Origin: Dipteris shenzhenensis
Taxonomy: Eukaryota > Polypodiophyta > Polypodiopsida > Gleicheniales
Assembly (NCBI GenBank): GCA_047967505.1
Contig: CM106539.1
Direction: 5' to 3' (one strand)
DNA: 64,000 nt
Made by a program: the position numbers and the translations under genes. Positions 36,003-46,279 of this stretch are shown in pieces (position 1 is the stretch's first letter; every line of letters begins with the position of its first letter). Under the pieces are notes generated by a model that had not been told where the DNA came from, searched no databases, and saw nothing but the letters and a program-made list of their open reading frames with translations.

Positions 36003-36920
36003 GGCTCTATGGTAGCACCCTCGAATCCCACAGCTATTAAAGTTCTTCTTTCCCCAGCTGACAAGCAACAGGTACAATAGGCAGTTCAGTCCCTCCAGGA
36101 CAAGTCGCTTGTGGGTAGAATTTTGGGCCTCACGCCTACACGGAGACAGGTGCAAGAGTGGATCCAGGCGAGCTTCGCATTAGAGGGAGACCACATCCAG
36201 GAGGTCACCATCTATGGATTAAGCGTTTTCCTCATCCAGTTAAGCTCCCCCGATACTACCTCGACACTTGTGGATCAGAGCCCCATCCTCCTTGGCCCGC
36301 ATCTTGTCTACCTCTTTCCTTGGTATCATGGGTTCATAGTGGAGGACATGGATACAACACACCATGTTCCACGATTTCTGGTTACACTCCACTTCTCAGG
36401 GCTCCCCAAGGAGTATCGAGCCATCCTCCCTTCCATTGGTCGGGCATTTGGCACAATGCTCGAGTCCCCGCTAGAGTCGGCCGCCTCAGTTCTAGCAGAT
36501 GATGGAGTCCCCAGGATCAAGCTAGTGGTTGAGAGCCCAGAGTCCCTCCCAGAGTTGATCCTTCTCAAGACCCTAGAAGGGGGCATACTTTGCTAGAGGG
36601 TGGAGATCTCTGAGTTACCAAGCCAGTGTCTTCGGTGCAGACAGATGGATCACCTCGCCAGAGATTGCCCCCGTGGCCTCCCTCGTGCACCTCCCCCCCT
36701 CCTCCATAGAGTAGGCAGAGTCAGCAGACCCGAGTTCAGCGCCCTCTCAGGCAGGAGCAACAAGTCTCAGACCCTATGGGTTACCCCCTCAGAAGGGGAC
36801 TGGACACAGGTTAAAAGGAAAAAGAAACCAAGCAAGAAGGCCCACAAACGCCGCAGGTAGAGGCCCAACCACAGAGAGAGGGAAAGGGTTGACCAAGAGG
36901 CGTCGAAGGAGAAATAGTAG
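36003..36920 (+). pseudogene. LINE ORF1 protein (DUF4283-like, zinc knuckle)
   Basis: ORF1 protein binds the element RNA. The frame continues upstream of the first ATG at 36111 (PTAIKVLLSPADKQQVQ, stop, AVQSLQDKSLVGRI), so the true start is earlier. The body (LTPTRRQVQEWIQASF, then VPRFLVTLHFSGLPKEYRAI) fits a DUF4283-type domain. After one stop at 36595 a zinc knuckle follows (CLRCRQMDHLARDC, a standard CX2CX4HX4C), then a basic tail WTQVKRKKKPSKK. Only isolated stops break it. Confidence 0.8.
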
Positions 36921-37179
36921 GAGCCACCTCCTCTAGCGCCAAGGGCCACTGCCCATCCAGCCGATCCTCCAGCTTCAAAGGTTCAGCCTCCGCACCCACC
37001 CTTGCAGCAACAGCGAGCCCCAGGAGCTCCAAATGCGACGATGGTGGAAGCCGCAGACGCTAGCCCGCTAGCCCGACAAGGGCCGAGCCACGATGGTGGA
37101 AGCCGCAAACGCTAGCCCGACGAGGACCGAGCCGCGGAGGAGCCGATCTAGAGCCCTGGTGAGCCTAATCAATAGGGGG

Positions 37180-37590
37180 GCTTGAGGTTGTCGTTATCCC
37201 TCGTCCTCCCCCTCCCCCCCCAAAGCCCTTCCCCTCCTCCTCTTCACTCCCCCCCCCCCCCCCTCCAAGGTTCCCCCCGCCCCCTCCCCCCCCCTCAGCC
37301 TCCCCTTCTATGGTCGCTCTCACCACCCCTCCCCCCCCAGAGCCCTCCCCCTCCTCCTCTTCACTTCCCCCTCCCCCTCTAGGGTTCCCCCCGCCCCCTC
37401 CCTCCCCCTCAACCCCCCCTTCTATGGTCGCTCTCACCACCTGTCCCCCTCCCTCTATCCCCCGCGTCCCTACCCCTCCCTCTCCCACCGCCCCCCTCTC
37501 CACTTCAGTAGCAGATTCTTCCGCTTCGACATCTTTGCCAGCAGGCAAGGGAACGATGACGCCCCCTTCTGCTTCCTCATCGTAGTAGTA
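37180..37590 (+). repeat. C-rich block with a 114-bp tandem repeat
   Basis: Runs of C and CT with two copies of a unit that includes GGTTCCCCCCGCCCCCTCC and TTCTATGGTCGCTCTCACCAC (starts at 37269 and 37383). The offset of 114 bp is a multiple of three, so a Pro/Ser-rich repeat of 38 residues would stay in frame. It sits between the zinc knuckle and the later part of the element and could be a flexible Pro-rich linker of ORF1. Confidence 0.6.
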
Positions 37591-37806
37591 AGTCCGTTCA
37601 GGGAGGGATCCTGAGGGACGAGTCTCATCCTCCTAGTCAGCAACTCCCAACCTCCAGCCTGGGCGTCCCTTACCGCGGGACTTCTAGAGGTTAGGACCCT
37701 AGAATTATTTGGAGATTCCGGACCCATACCCTCTACCATTGGAGGTAACGCTCATGGTCCTTCAGCCCCGGAAGGGGGGTTTGATCTGGAGAAGTGGTCC
37801 CCATAG

Positions 37807-38226
37807 GTGTTTGATGCTATTTTGGGTAATCAGATTACACTCATGATGGACAAGTGGATGGGGCCACAAGGACTAGATCTTTGGTTTGCCCATGGCGTGG
37901 AGGTGAACTTTCAGTTGAGCTTCACACGCAAGGAGCCGGAGTGTGGTTTGGCGATAGGAGTTATCAGATTGCCGCTGGAAGAAAAGATGGAGCAGCCACA
38001 CTTCTGGCCCCTCCAAAAGTGTGCGGAGCTGTTCGGGGTGGAAGCCTCCTTCATGATGAAGTGGGCACGGAAGATCGGTATTGAGCCAGCATCCACCCTA
38101 GTATGGCGCCACACAAACACTGACTACTCGCCCTCTAAACCCCCGGCAAAATCACACAAGGCAGTCTTTCTAGGACAGGCACCCACTCATAGGAGAGCCT
38201 TGTTACCGACTCCCCCGTCCTCATGA
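37807..38226 (+). pseudogene. LINE internal frame, probable end of ORF1
   Basis: An open stretch of 139 codons (WMGPQGLDLWFAHGVEVNF) between the proline-rich linker and the ORF2 start. I recognise no domain. Position suggests the C-terminal part of ORF1. Confidence 0.4.
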
Positions 38227-38228
38227 GC

Positions 38229-41200
38229 TAGACCATAGTGAGTTGGAACATACACGGGCTCTACGACCGTGTTTGTAGCCAGCCGCAGTACCTAATACTC
38301 CGGCAGGAGTTGTTAAGGGCAGTGGTAGGACGGGCAGGTCATGGCAGGGATTTGGGAGCAGTCAGAGATGGCACCGGGTGAGGGTTGGGCTGCGTGGGTG
38401 GCTGATGCGATTCAGAGGAGCAGTGAGGAGCTACAGGCTCACACCCTTAGGCAGAGGAGAACCCTTCAGGAGCGTAAGTGGGCTTTGAGGAGAGACCTTG
38501 CCTCCATCAAGAGGCTCAGGGAGCAGGACCCAGTTTCTCAATGGCTTGGTGACAGATTTGAGAGCGCTCGTCTCAAGCTTCAGGACACGGAGCCGCAACG
38601 AGCTGAGTTCTGCTATCACTCCTCCCGGGCCCGATGGGTGCAGCAGGGGGACAAGATGATGAAGTAGTTCTTTTAGACCACTGGGCCCCGATTGGCAGGC
38701 ACACAGCTACGACGTCTCTGGGACTCGAAGGGTATCATGCACACTGGCCTGCAGGAGATTCTGGACATGCACGGGTTTTTACAGCCAGCTCTTTGAGACG
38801 GAGAGGATGATCCTAGTTGGTCTTGTGGCCCGAGAGCTAGTTTGGGATCACGTTTCGACAGTAGTCTCGCAGGATTTATGAAACAAACTTGAGAAGCCTT
38901 TCACAGATGAGGAGCTCTGAGAAGCCCTCAAGGCTCGCCCGACCCAGAAGTGCCCGGGTGAGGATGGCTTGACTCTGGCCTTCTTCCGAAACTTTTGGGA
39001 GATTATCTCCACCCCTTTCCGTTTAGCTTGCCAGGAGATTTTTGACACAAGCCTTCTCACTGAGTCCTTGAGCAAGGGGTGGATTTGTTTGATCCCGAAA
39101 GGGGGAGATAATCAAATAAGCGACAGTGAAGGCCAATCACATTGCTTGATACTGCATACAAGATCCTCGCCAAGGTCTTGAGTTTGCGGTTACGGCCCCA
39201 TCTTACCGACATCATCCATGACACACAGACTGGGTTTGTCCAGGAGCACAGCATCCTGGACAACATCTTCACGTTCTGGGAGGCAATGGATTGGTCCAGG
39301 GAGGAGTCACAGCCCCTGGCCGTCCTCTTAGACTTTGAGAAGGCCTACGATAGGGTGCGGTGGTCTTTCCTAGAGGGCACTATGAAGAGATTGGGTTTCT
39401 CAGACAAATGGGTCAGAGGAGTTTCGGTGCTATATGCAGCGAGCTCTAGTCACATGCTTATCGGAGGACACACAGGCGAGGCCTTTCCTCTCTCTCGCTC
39501 GGTCCGCCAGGGCTGCCCACTCACTCCCTTCCTCTTCTTGTTTGTGGCGGAGGCTTTGGGCTACTATTTGAGATCACAGGTGGCGAGTCTCACAAGGTTG
39601 AGGCTCCCTATCAGACAGGAGGAGGAGCTACTTGACTCAGAGTTTGCAGATGGCACGGCCTTGTATGTTGAGGGCACCACAGCGAGTCTAGAGAGAGTCA
39701 GAGGCGCCCTGGCTATTTAATGTGAGGCCTCAAGGGCACTGATCAACTGAACAAAATCCATACGCTTCTTCACGGGCTTTGAGGAGACACAGGAGATCCA
39801 TGAGTGGGGGAGTTACTTTGGCTTCAGATGGATACCGCAGGGCCAAACAGCGAGATACCTTGGATGCCAGGTGGGTATTGACATCACAGCACAGCAGCAG
39901 ATTGCCCTGATCCTTGACAGTGTTCGGTGCAAGCTTCTCTATTGGAGCTCGGCCACACTCTCCCTAGCAAATCACGCCTTAGTGGCAAACCAGGTCCTTC
40001 TTGCCACGGCCCGGTATATCGCCTCCTACTAGTGCTTTCACAGAGGATGCATTGGGCAGCTCCGACGGTTGGTACGGAACTTCCTCTGGGCAGGTTCAGA
40101 CGGGCACGAGGAACACAGGCCCGAGTAGCTTGGCAGACGGTGATCATGCCACAGGCACTAGGAGGCTTGGGTGTCATTGATCCGGAGATGCAGAGCAAGG
40201 CCCTTCTAGGCAAGTTGGTGGTTCGTGGCCTCACCCCAGGTGCAGAGCCTTGGAAGCTCCTCTTACAGTGAAGGCTTCTGAGGAACACCCCACACACTGG
40301 GGGACAGTGGCAGCCTTCACATAGATGGATCTTCTAAGAGGCCCCCCTTACAGGAAAGGTCTCCCCCCTCATGTGGAGTCTTCACAAGGTATGGCAGAGA
40401 CTGGCACGGGGAAGGAGTGGCACATTGACCCTCCCAGTATCTCAAAGCAAGACGCCTCTAGATGGCGCCTTTGGCTGTGGGAGGGTAGACCCCTGAGGGA
40501 GGTCCAGTGGGATCCGGGAGCATGGTTCTGGGCCTCTAGGGGCGGCCTAGTTGAGCCGGTGGATGAGGTGCCCTTCTTTTCCTACACCACACGGATTGGC
40601 AAGAGCCTTCAGATGGACTCGTCGAGGTGGACCCCCTCGAGGGAGAGACATTGGGTGACCCAGAGAGTGCCCCGGGATGTGCGCTCCAGGTTCTGGACGC
40701 GGTTGTGGTCCAGCTTGCGGCCAAGGAAGATCTCATACTTCTTCTAGCTGGTCGCCCATGGAGGCTTCCTCATCGGCCCGTGGTTGGAGCAGATGCGACT
40801 AGAGGGGCAGTGCCATTGTTGCTTCGATAGTGTACTGGAGACTATCCTACATTGCCTGTGGAGCTGTCGTAGTGCAGTGAGGATCTGGATGGGAGCCCTC
40901 AGGATCATGGCAGAGTCTTCATAGAGACTACACCTGGGGGATGGTGGCTTGGTTGATAGGAGGAGGACATGCGTTCAGATTGATGAGATCTCCCCACCCT
41001 ACCGGATATAGGGTCAAAGCATCCAGAGGATTGCACTCCATGAGCCAATCCCCCCTGACAGCCTAGCTCCTCCTCCTCCTAGGGAGAACAGTGTTTCAGA
41101 GGTGGTAGCCAGCATCACAGCTTGGAACATTTGGGTGGCTCGCTCCAGGCTTGTGATGGGTGAGCACCCGGTTCCACCCTCGGCTACTATAGTTGCCATC

Positions 41201-41330
41201 TGACAGGATATCATTTACACTCTACAGTCCACCTGGGAGCGAGGGACTTCAAGCTCCAAGGCGACTATCGAGAGGCATGCTCGTTTCTGCAAGGCTTGGC
41301 CTGTAGGTGTTTTCTACATCCTCACTCCGC
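38229..41330 (+). pseudogene. LINE ORF2: reverse transcriptase without endonuclease
   Basis: The start reads TIVSWNIHGLYDRV, the first strand of an AP-type endonuclease, but the rest of that domain is missing: within about 70 bp the sequence passes to the pre-RT linker (38341-38667, RARWVQQGDKMMK). Reverse transcriptase follows with ILAKVLSLRLRPHLTDI, LLDFEKAYDRVRW and SVRQGCPLTPFLF. The catalytic motif reads FADG instead of FADD, so the second Asp is lost. After more stops, WTRLWSSLRPRKISYFF and CHCCFDSVLETILHCLWSC (about 40700-40875) form a zf-RVT-like domain. The element is inactive. Confidence 0.85.
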
Positions 41331-41337
41331 GAGAGAT

Positions 41338-41995
41338 TCTTATGCAGGATGGAAGAGTCGTGGCATTTGAGAGTAGAGTGCTCCAGGATGCTAAAATGAA
41401 TTTTGGCATCTATGAGAAAGAGATGTTAGCTATCATCCATGCTCTTTCGACCTAGACACATTATCTTTTGGGTGCTGATTTTCATGTTCAGACCGATCAT
41501 CAATCACTACGGTACTTTCTCACTCAGAGAAAGTTGTCTGAGAAGCATATGAGGTGGGCAAATTTTCTTTCTATGTTTCATTTTCAGATTGTGCATGTGC
41601 TTGCGAAGAAGAATGTTGTTGCAGATGCACTCTCATGCAAGCCCACTCCAGATGCAGTGTCTATTAAGCCACAAGTTTCAGCAATGACCATTGCATATCA
41701 TGATGAGATTGATGCCATGAAGGATCAATATGCCAATGATGCTGATTTTTCACGGATTTATGATCAGTTGGTTGATGGACAGACGCATGAGCACTATACT
41801 CTCAAAGACGGATTCCTGATGATGCATGGCAGATTGTGTGTCACGAAACAGTTGAGGCCCAAAGTGTTGACAGAGAGTCATGCTTCACCCTATGCAAGAC
41901 ACAAAGGCATTGATGCCACCATCAAAGCTGTGGAGCACTATTTCTTTTGGCCATCATTGAGGAAAGATGTCGAGGGATATGTCAGGACATGCATG
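41338..41995 (+). pseudogene. Chromovirus fragment 1: RNase H to integrase zinc finger
   Basis: Starts abruptly after LINE sequence at CTTATGCAGGATGG. It encodes the RNase H part (VLQDAKMNFGIYEKEMLAII, HVQTDHQSLRYFLTQRK, VVADAL) and the first part of integrase (KGIDATIKAVEHYFFWPSLR), with one stop after HALST where other copies have Trp. The sequence breaks after RTCM and passes directly into gag of the next unit, losing the second half of the integrase zinc finger. Confidence 0.85.
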
Positions 41996-43202
41996 GACTA
42001 CAATAAGAAGTTTTGGGAAGCCCTACTGCCAGTGAATTCTTACAGACATGTACCGCTGTCCGAGCAAATTGAAAGATATTGTTGCGGGTTGCCAAAGGAG
42101 ATTCGGGACTACTGCACGAAGACAAGGGTTTCCAATATGTCTCAGTTGGTTGAGAATGCCACTACAGCTTATGCACTAATGCAAGGGAAAGTTTCTGGGT
42201 TCAAAGGAAGCTCACAGGAGACATCAAGGTCAAAGGCCAGCAAGACGGAATCCCCTAAAAAGTTCAGAAAGTTTTCGCAGCCCATGAAGGGAAAGTTTGT
42301 TGGAGGACAGAGGCGAGTACGACCCGCATGTCTAATGAGAAAAAGCAAATTCTCTATGATGCCAACAAGTGTTATATTTGCAAGGAGGAAGGCCACAGGG
42401 CTTTTGAATGCCCACATAAGAAGCGGAAGTTCCCTCCTTTTAAGGAGGGTGAGCACAAGGAGGAAAAGAGGACTGATCAGAAGAATAAAAAGCCCAAGCC
42501 CACTGTTGGTCTTTTGCCAGAATTGATTGGGGCTGTTCAGAATACAGATGCTAAAGAGTTATGCCGGGCATGGGGCAAGATAAGAGACCCGATAGCTCTG
42601 ATGTTTTTTGATCCGGGAGCCAAGGCCAATTTCATCTCTCCAGAGCTGGCTGGAAAGTTAGGAATAAGGGTAGAAGAGATGGGTCCTTTGTGTGATGCAG
42701 ATATGGCTTGTCCGGGACTTATTAGCCAGTCAGTTACTCTGGTGATAGGCAAGCTGCGGATGCATATTTAGAGCTACGTGGACACAGAAGAGTTCTATAT
42801 TATGCTGTTGAATGGTTGTGATGTGTTACTGGGGATACCTTGGCACTTCGTGTTGGGGCTGTTTTGGATACAAAAAATAAAACAATCACAATCACTCACC
42901 GTGGCAAGACCCACGTTCTGGATTCTAAATTGAAGGGAGAATCCATCCCTGTTATATCTGCTTCTGCCATTGGCAACGTAATGAAAAAGCATCTTTCAGC
43001 GTACTTAGTGTTTGCATCTAAAAAGAAGTCAGTAGAAGAAGAGTCTCATTTTTCTAAGCTGGAAAAACAGCGGACAGATTTTCTTTTTCAGTTTAGGGAC
43101 TGTTTTTCTGACTCACTTCCACAGGAGTTGCCCCCTGAAAGGCCAGAAGACCACACGATAGATATAATCCCTGGTAGCAGTCCTCCTAACCGACCTCCTT
43201 AA
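41996..43202 (+). pseudogene. Unit A gag C-terminus and protease
   Basis: Gag part: LPKEIRDYCTKTRVSNMSQL and, after a frameshift near 42320, the intact zinc knuckle CYICKEEGHRAFEC (CX2CX4HX4C). The protease follows in the same frame: ALMFFDPGAKANFISPEL, with D-P-G-A where D-T-G-A or D-S-G-A is usual, and later CDVLLGIPWHF, the second conserved motif. A stop after KLRMHI and a shift near 42840 split it. The end (SLPQELPPERPEDHTIDI) leads into reverse transcriptase. Confidence 0.85.
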
Positions 43203-44590
43203 AAGGTTAGTGCAGCCCAGCAAGAGGAAATCATGAACCAAGTCAAGGACCTGCTGGAGAAGGGGCTGATTCAGCCCAGCTCTTCACCTTACTGCTCACC
43301 CCTGCTCTTGGTCTAGAAGAAGGATGGATCCTGGCGGATGTGCATTGACTATAGAGCCCTCAATAAGATTACCATTAAGAACAGATTCCCTATACCTCGG
43401 ATAGATGATATTTTGGATAGGTTACAGGGGTCTAGAATGTTCAGCCGCATTGATCTGAAGAGTGGTTATCACCAAATCAGAATTCAGCCAGAGGATGTTC
43501 ACAAAACAGCATTTCGTACCACATTTGGTCTGTACGAGTTTCTTGTCATGCCATTTGGGTTAACCAATGCACCTGCCACCTTCAACAGAAAGATGGATAG
43601 GATTTTTAGAGAGCACCGAGCCTTTGTTGGCACTTTCTTCGATGACATCATCGTGTTCTCTCAAGATGAGGCTGAAAATAGGAACCACCTCGCAATTATT
43701 CTCGAGGAGCTATGGAAGCATAAGCTGCTTTTCAATGACAAGAAAAGTGAATTCTTCATGCATGAGATCCATTTTCTTGAGCAAAGTGTTTCCAAGGATG
43801 GAGTTAGGATGGACCCTGCCAAGGTAGAGGCCATCAGGAATTGGCCACACTTGAAGAACATCCATGAAGTACGCAGCTTACTGGGCTTGTGCTCAAACTA
43901 CAAGAGGTTCATTCGGTATTGTGCAAAGATTGCATCTCCTTTACATGCCTTACAGAAGATAGGGGTCACTTTCATATGGGGTCCCAAAGAAATTGCAGCT
44001 TTTGACCTACTGAAGGAGGACTCTGCTCAGATCCTGTGATTATTTTGCCAGATCTTCGCAAACCCTTCGCTGTCCAAGCAGATGCATGTAGGAATAGCGT
44101 AGGAGGGGTACTTATGCAGGATGGAACAGTCGTGGCATACGAGAGTAGAGTGCTCCAGGATGCTGAAATGAATTTTGGCATCTATGAGAAAGAGATGTTG
44201 GCTGTCATCCATGCTCTTTCAACCTGGAAGCATTATCTTTTGCGTGCTGATTTTCATGTTCAAACCAATCATCAATCACTAAGGTACTTTCTCACTCAGA
44301 GAAAGTTGTCTGAGAAGCATATGAGGTGGGCAAATTTTATTTCTATGTTTCATTTTCAGATTGTGCATGCGCCTGGGAAGAGAAATGTTGTTGCAGATGC
44401 ACTCTCACGCAAGCCCACTCCAAATGCAATGTCTGTTAAGCCACAAGCTTCAGCAGTGACCATTGCATATCATGATGAGCTTGATGCCATGAAGGATCAA
44501 TATGCCAATGATGCTGATTTTTCAGGGATTATGATCACTTGGTTGATGGACAGAGGCATGAGCACTATACTCTCAAAGATGGATTTCTGA
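43203..44590 (+). pseudogene. Unit A reverse transcriptase and RNase H
   Basis: The polymerase copies element RNA to DNA. In the frame from 43338 the motifs are MCIDYRALNKITIKNRFPIP, FSRIDLKSGYHQIRI, VMPFGLTNAPATF and FFDDIIVF at residues 100-106, where YLDD is usual; both catalytic Asp residues remain. The connection domain (FLEQSVSKDGVRMDPAKVEA) ends in a frameshift near 44035. RNase H follows (PFAVQADACRNSVGGVLMQ, IYEKEMLAVIHALSTWKHY, NHQSLRYFL). In-frame stops at 43201 and 43315 lie just upstream. Confidence 0.9.
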
Positions 44591-44622
44591 TGATGCATGG
44601 CAGATTGTGTGTCACGAAATAG

Positions 44623-45891
44623 TTGAGGCCCAAAGTGTTGACAGAGAGTCATGCTCCACCGTATGCAGGACACAGAGGCATTGATGCGACCATCAAAGCT
44701 GTGGAGCACTATTTCTTTTGGCCATCATTGAGGAAAGATGTCGAGGCATATGTTAGGACATGCATCACCTGCCAAAAGGTGAAATATGACAAGCAGAAGC
44801 CGTCTGGACTACTGCAGCCTCTACCTATTTTCGATCCACCTTGGCAAAGCATTGCCATGGATTTTATCTTTGATCTTCCTCATACATCATCTGGACATGA
44901 TGGGATATGGACCATTATTTGCAGATTCAGCAAGCAGGCCCACTTCATTCCTGTCAGAAAGAAAATTACAGCAGACCAGATGGCGAGACTCTTTATGTCT
45001 CATGTGTTTAAACATCACGGGATGCCTCAATCAATTGTCAATGATAGAGACCCGCGGATGACAAGTCTTTTTTGGAGAGGTATCTTTGAGAATATGAGTA
45101 CCACGCTGAATTTCTCATCCTCTTTCCATCCTCAATCTGATGGGCAGTCCGAAGAAGCCAATTCCACTGCCCTTGATCTTCTCAAATGCTATGTTTCGAA
45201 TCAGCAATTGAAATGCGAGCTATTTTTCCCACTTGTTGAGTTTGCGTACAACAACACTGTACACTCATCCACGGGGAAAGCCCCCTTTGAAATCGTGACA
45301 AAAGAACGGAAGGTACCTACCATTCAACATACGAAAGAGAAGATTTTTAAAGCGAACAGATATGTGGAAAGTTTGGATGTTGCTTACCAGAAGGTCAAAA
45401 TAGCCCTCCAGAAAATCCAAGAGAAGCACAAACGGGCGGCCGATAAGCATCGCCATGAGTTACTCTTGAAAGAGGGCGATTGGGTGCTGCTGCGTTTTCA
45501 AAAAGCACGACTCAGGAAGATGAAAGGCAAGACGAAAGTGTACACAAACCTGAAGACACGGTATTATGGTCCTTTTCAGGTTTTTGAATGCATTAATGAT
45601 GTAGCTTACAGGCTGAAGCTACCTGCCACTTGGACCATACACGATGCCTTTCATGTGAGTTTATTGAAGCCTTTCCAAGGTGATGTGCTTGCTGACCTGC
45701 TGCATGAGGATCAGCCCGAGGTGGAAGAGTTGGATGAAATCTTGGTTCTGGAACAGATTTTGGCACATATGGAAAGAAAAGTGAAAGGTAGAGTTTCCCG
45801 TCGCTATATGGTGAAGTTAAAGAATTATCCTGCACTGGATGCGAGGTGGATGGAGGAGGGTGACCTGGCAAACTCACCTCAGATTTTGTAG
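44623..45891 (+). pseudogene. Unit A integrase with chromodomain-like tail
   Basis: Integrase inserts the DNA copy. In 422 codons from 44623 the zinc finger is complete (H10, H17, C47, C50) and the catalytic triad is present: D80 in AMDFIFDL, D141 in VNDRDPR and E177 in DGQSEE, with exactly 35 residues between D141 and E177. The GPF/Y-like region ([10 protein letters not shown]) and HVSLLKPF follow. The tail [20 protein letters not shown] has a chromodomain pattern with weakened aromatic positions. This stretch is open and could fold, but the upstream polyprotein is broken. Confidence 0.9.
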
Positions 45892-46279
45892 CTCTACCTC
45901 GACGCGTTTCAGCTTGCGCCAACTACGGTAAAGGCTCCTACAGGTTCAGCAGAACAAAGATCTAGAGCATTGCCTGGTGCTCAAGAGGAGGGTAGCACCT
46001 TCCCTTCCTTGATTCAGACTGCTCATATATCTGGAGATCGCTTGGTGGCACCAATTGTCTCACCCGAGATGCTGCTTGCTGACAGTATTTCTGCCATGAG
46101 GTCTCCATGATGGGTGTTCGCGACACTCGACATAGAGGATGCATTGATGTATGGATGGACTCTCGACCCATATTATCATTGCAGGTTGTATCTTACAGAT
46201 GATGTATATTCTTGTATGGGCTATTTGTACTTTTTCAGCAGCAGCAACCTAGGTAGTTTGCTGTTTTAAGAGGAGGATA
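45892..46279 (+). other. Unit A 3' end and polypurine tract
   Basis: After the pol stop, the same reading direction holds a Pro/Ser/Gln-rich end that unit B keeps open to 50441. The purine tract AAGAGGAGGA at 46269-46278 precedes the LTR. Confidence 0.75.

Larger units (their letters stand above)
35941..41337 (+). mobile_element. Non-LTR retrotransposon (LINE), decayed and 3' truncated
   Basis: ORF1 (DUF4283-like plus zinc knuckle), a C-rich linker, then ORF2 pieces: the first residues of an endonuclease, the pre-RT linker, reverse transcriptase, and a zf-RVT-like C-terminus. Order and domains are those of plant L1-type elements. The whole unit is much richer in C and G than its neighbours. 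The 3' end and any poly-A tail are missing because the chromovirus array starts at about 41338. Confidence 0.85.
41996..46279 (+). mobile_element. Chromovirus unit A, internal region (gag-PR-RT-RH-IN-chromodomain)
   Basis: The most complete unit of the array, in the usual Ty3/gypsy order. It lacks its 5' LTR and the gag N-terminus and runs into an LTR at 46280 after the purine tract AAGAGGAGGA. The integrase C-terminus carries a chromodomain-like region, which assigns it to chromoviruses. Confidence 0.9.
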
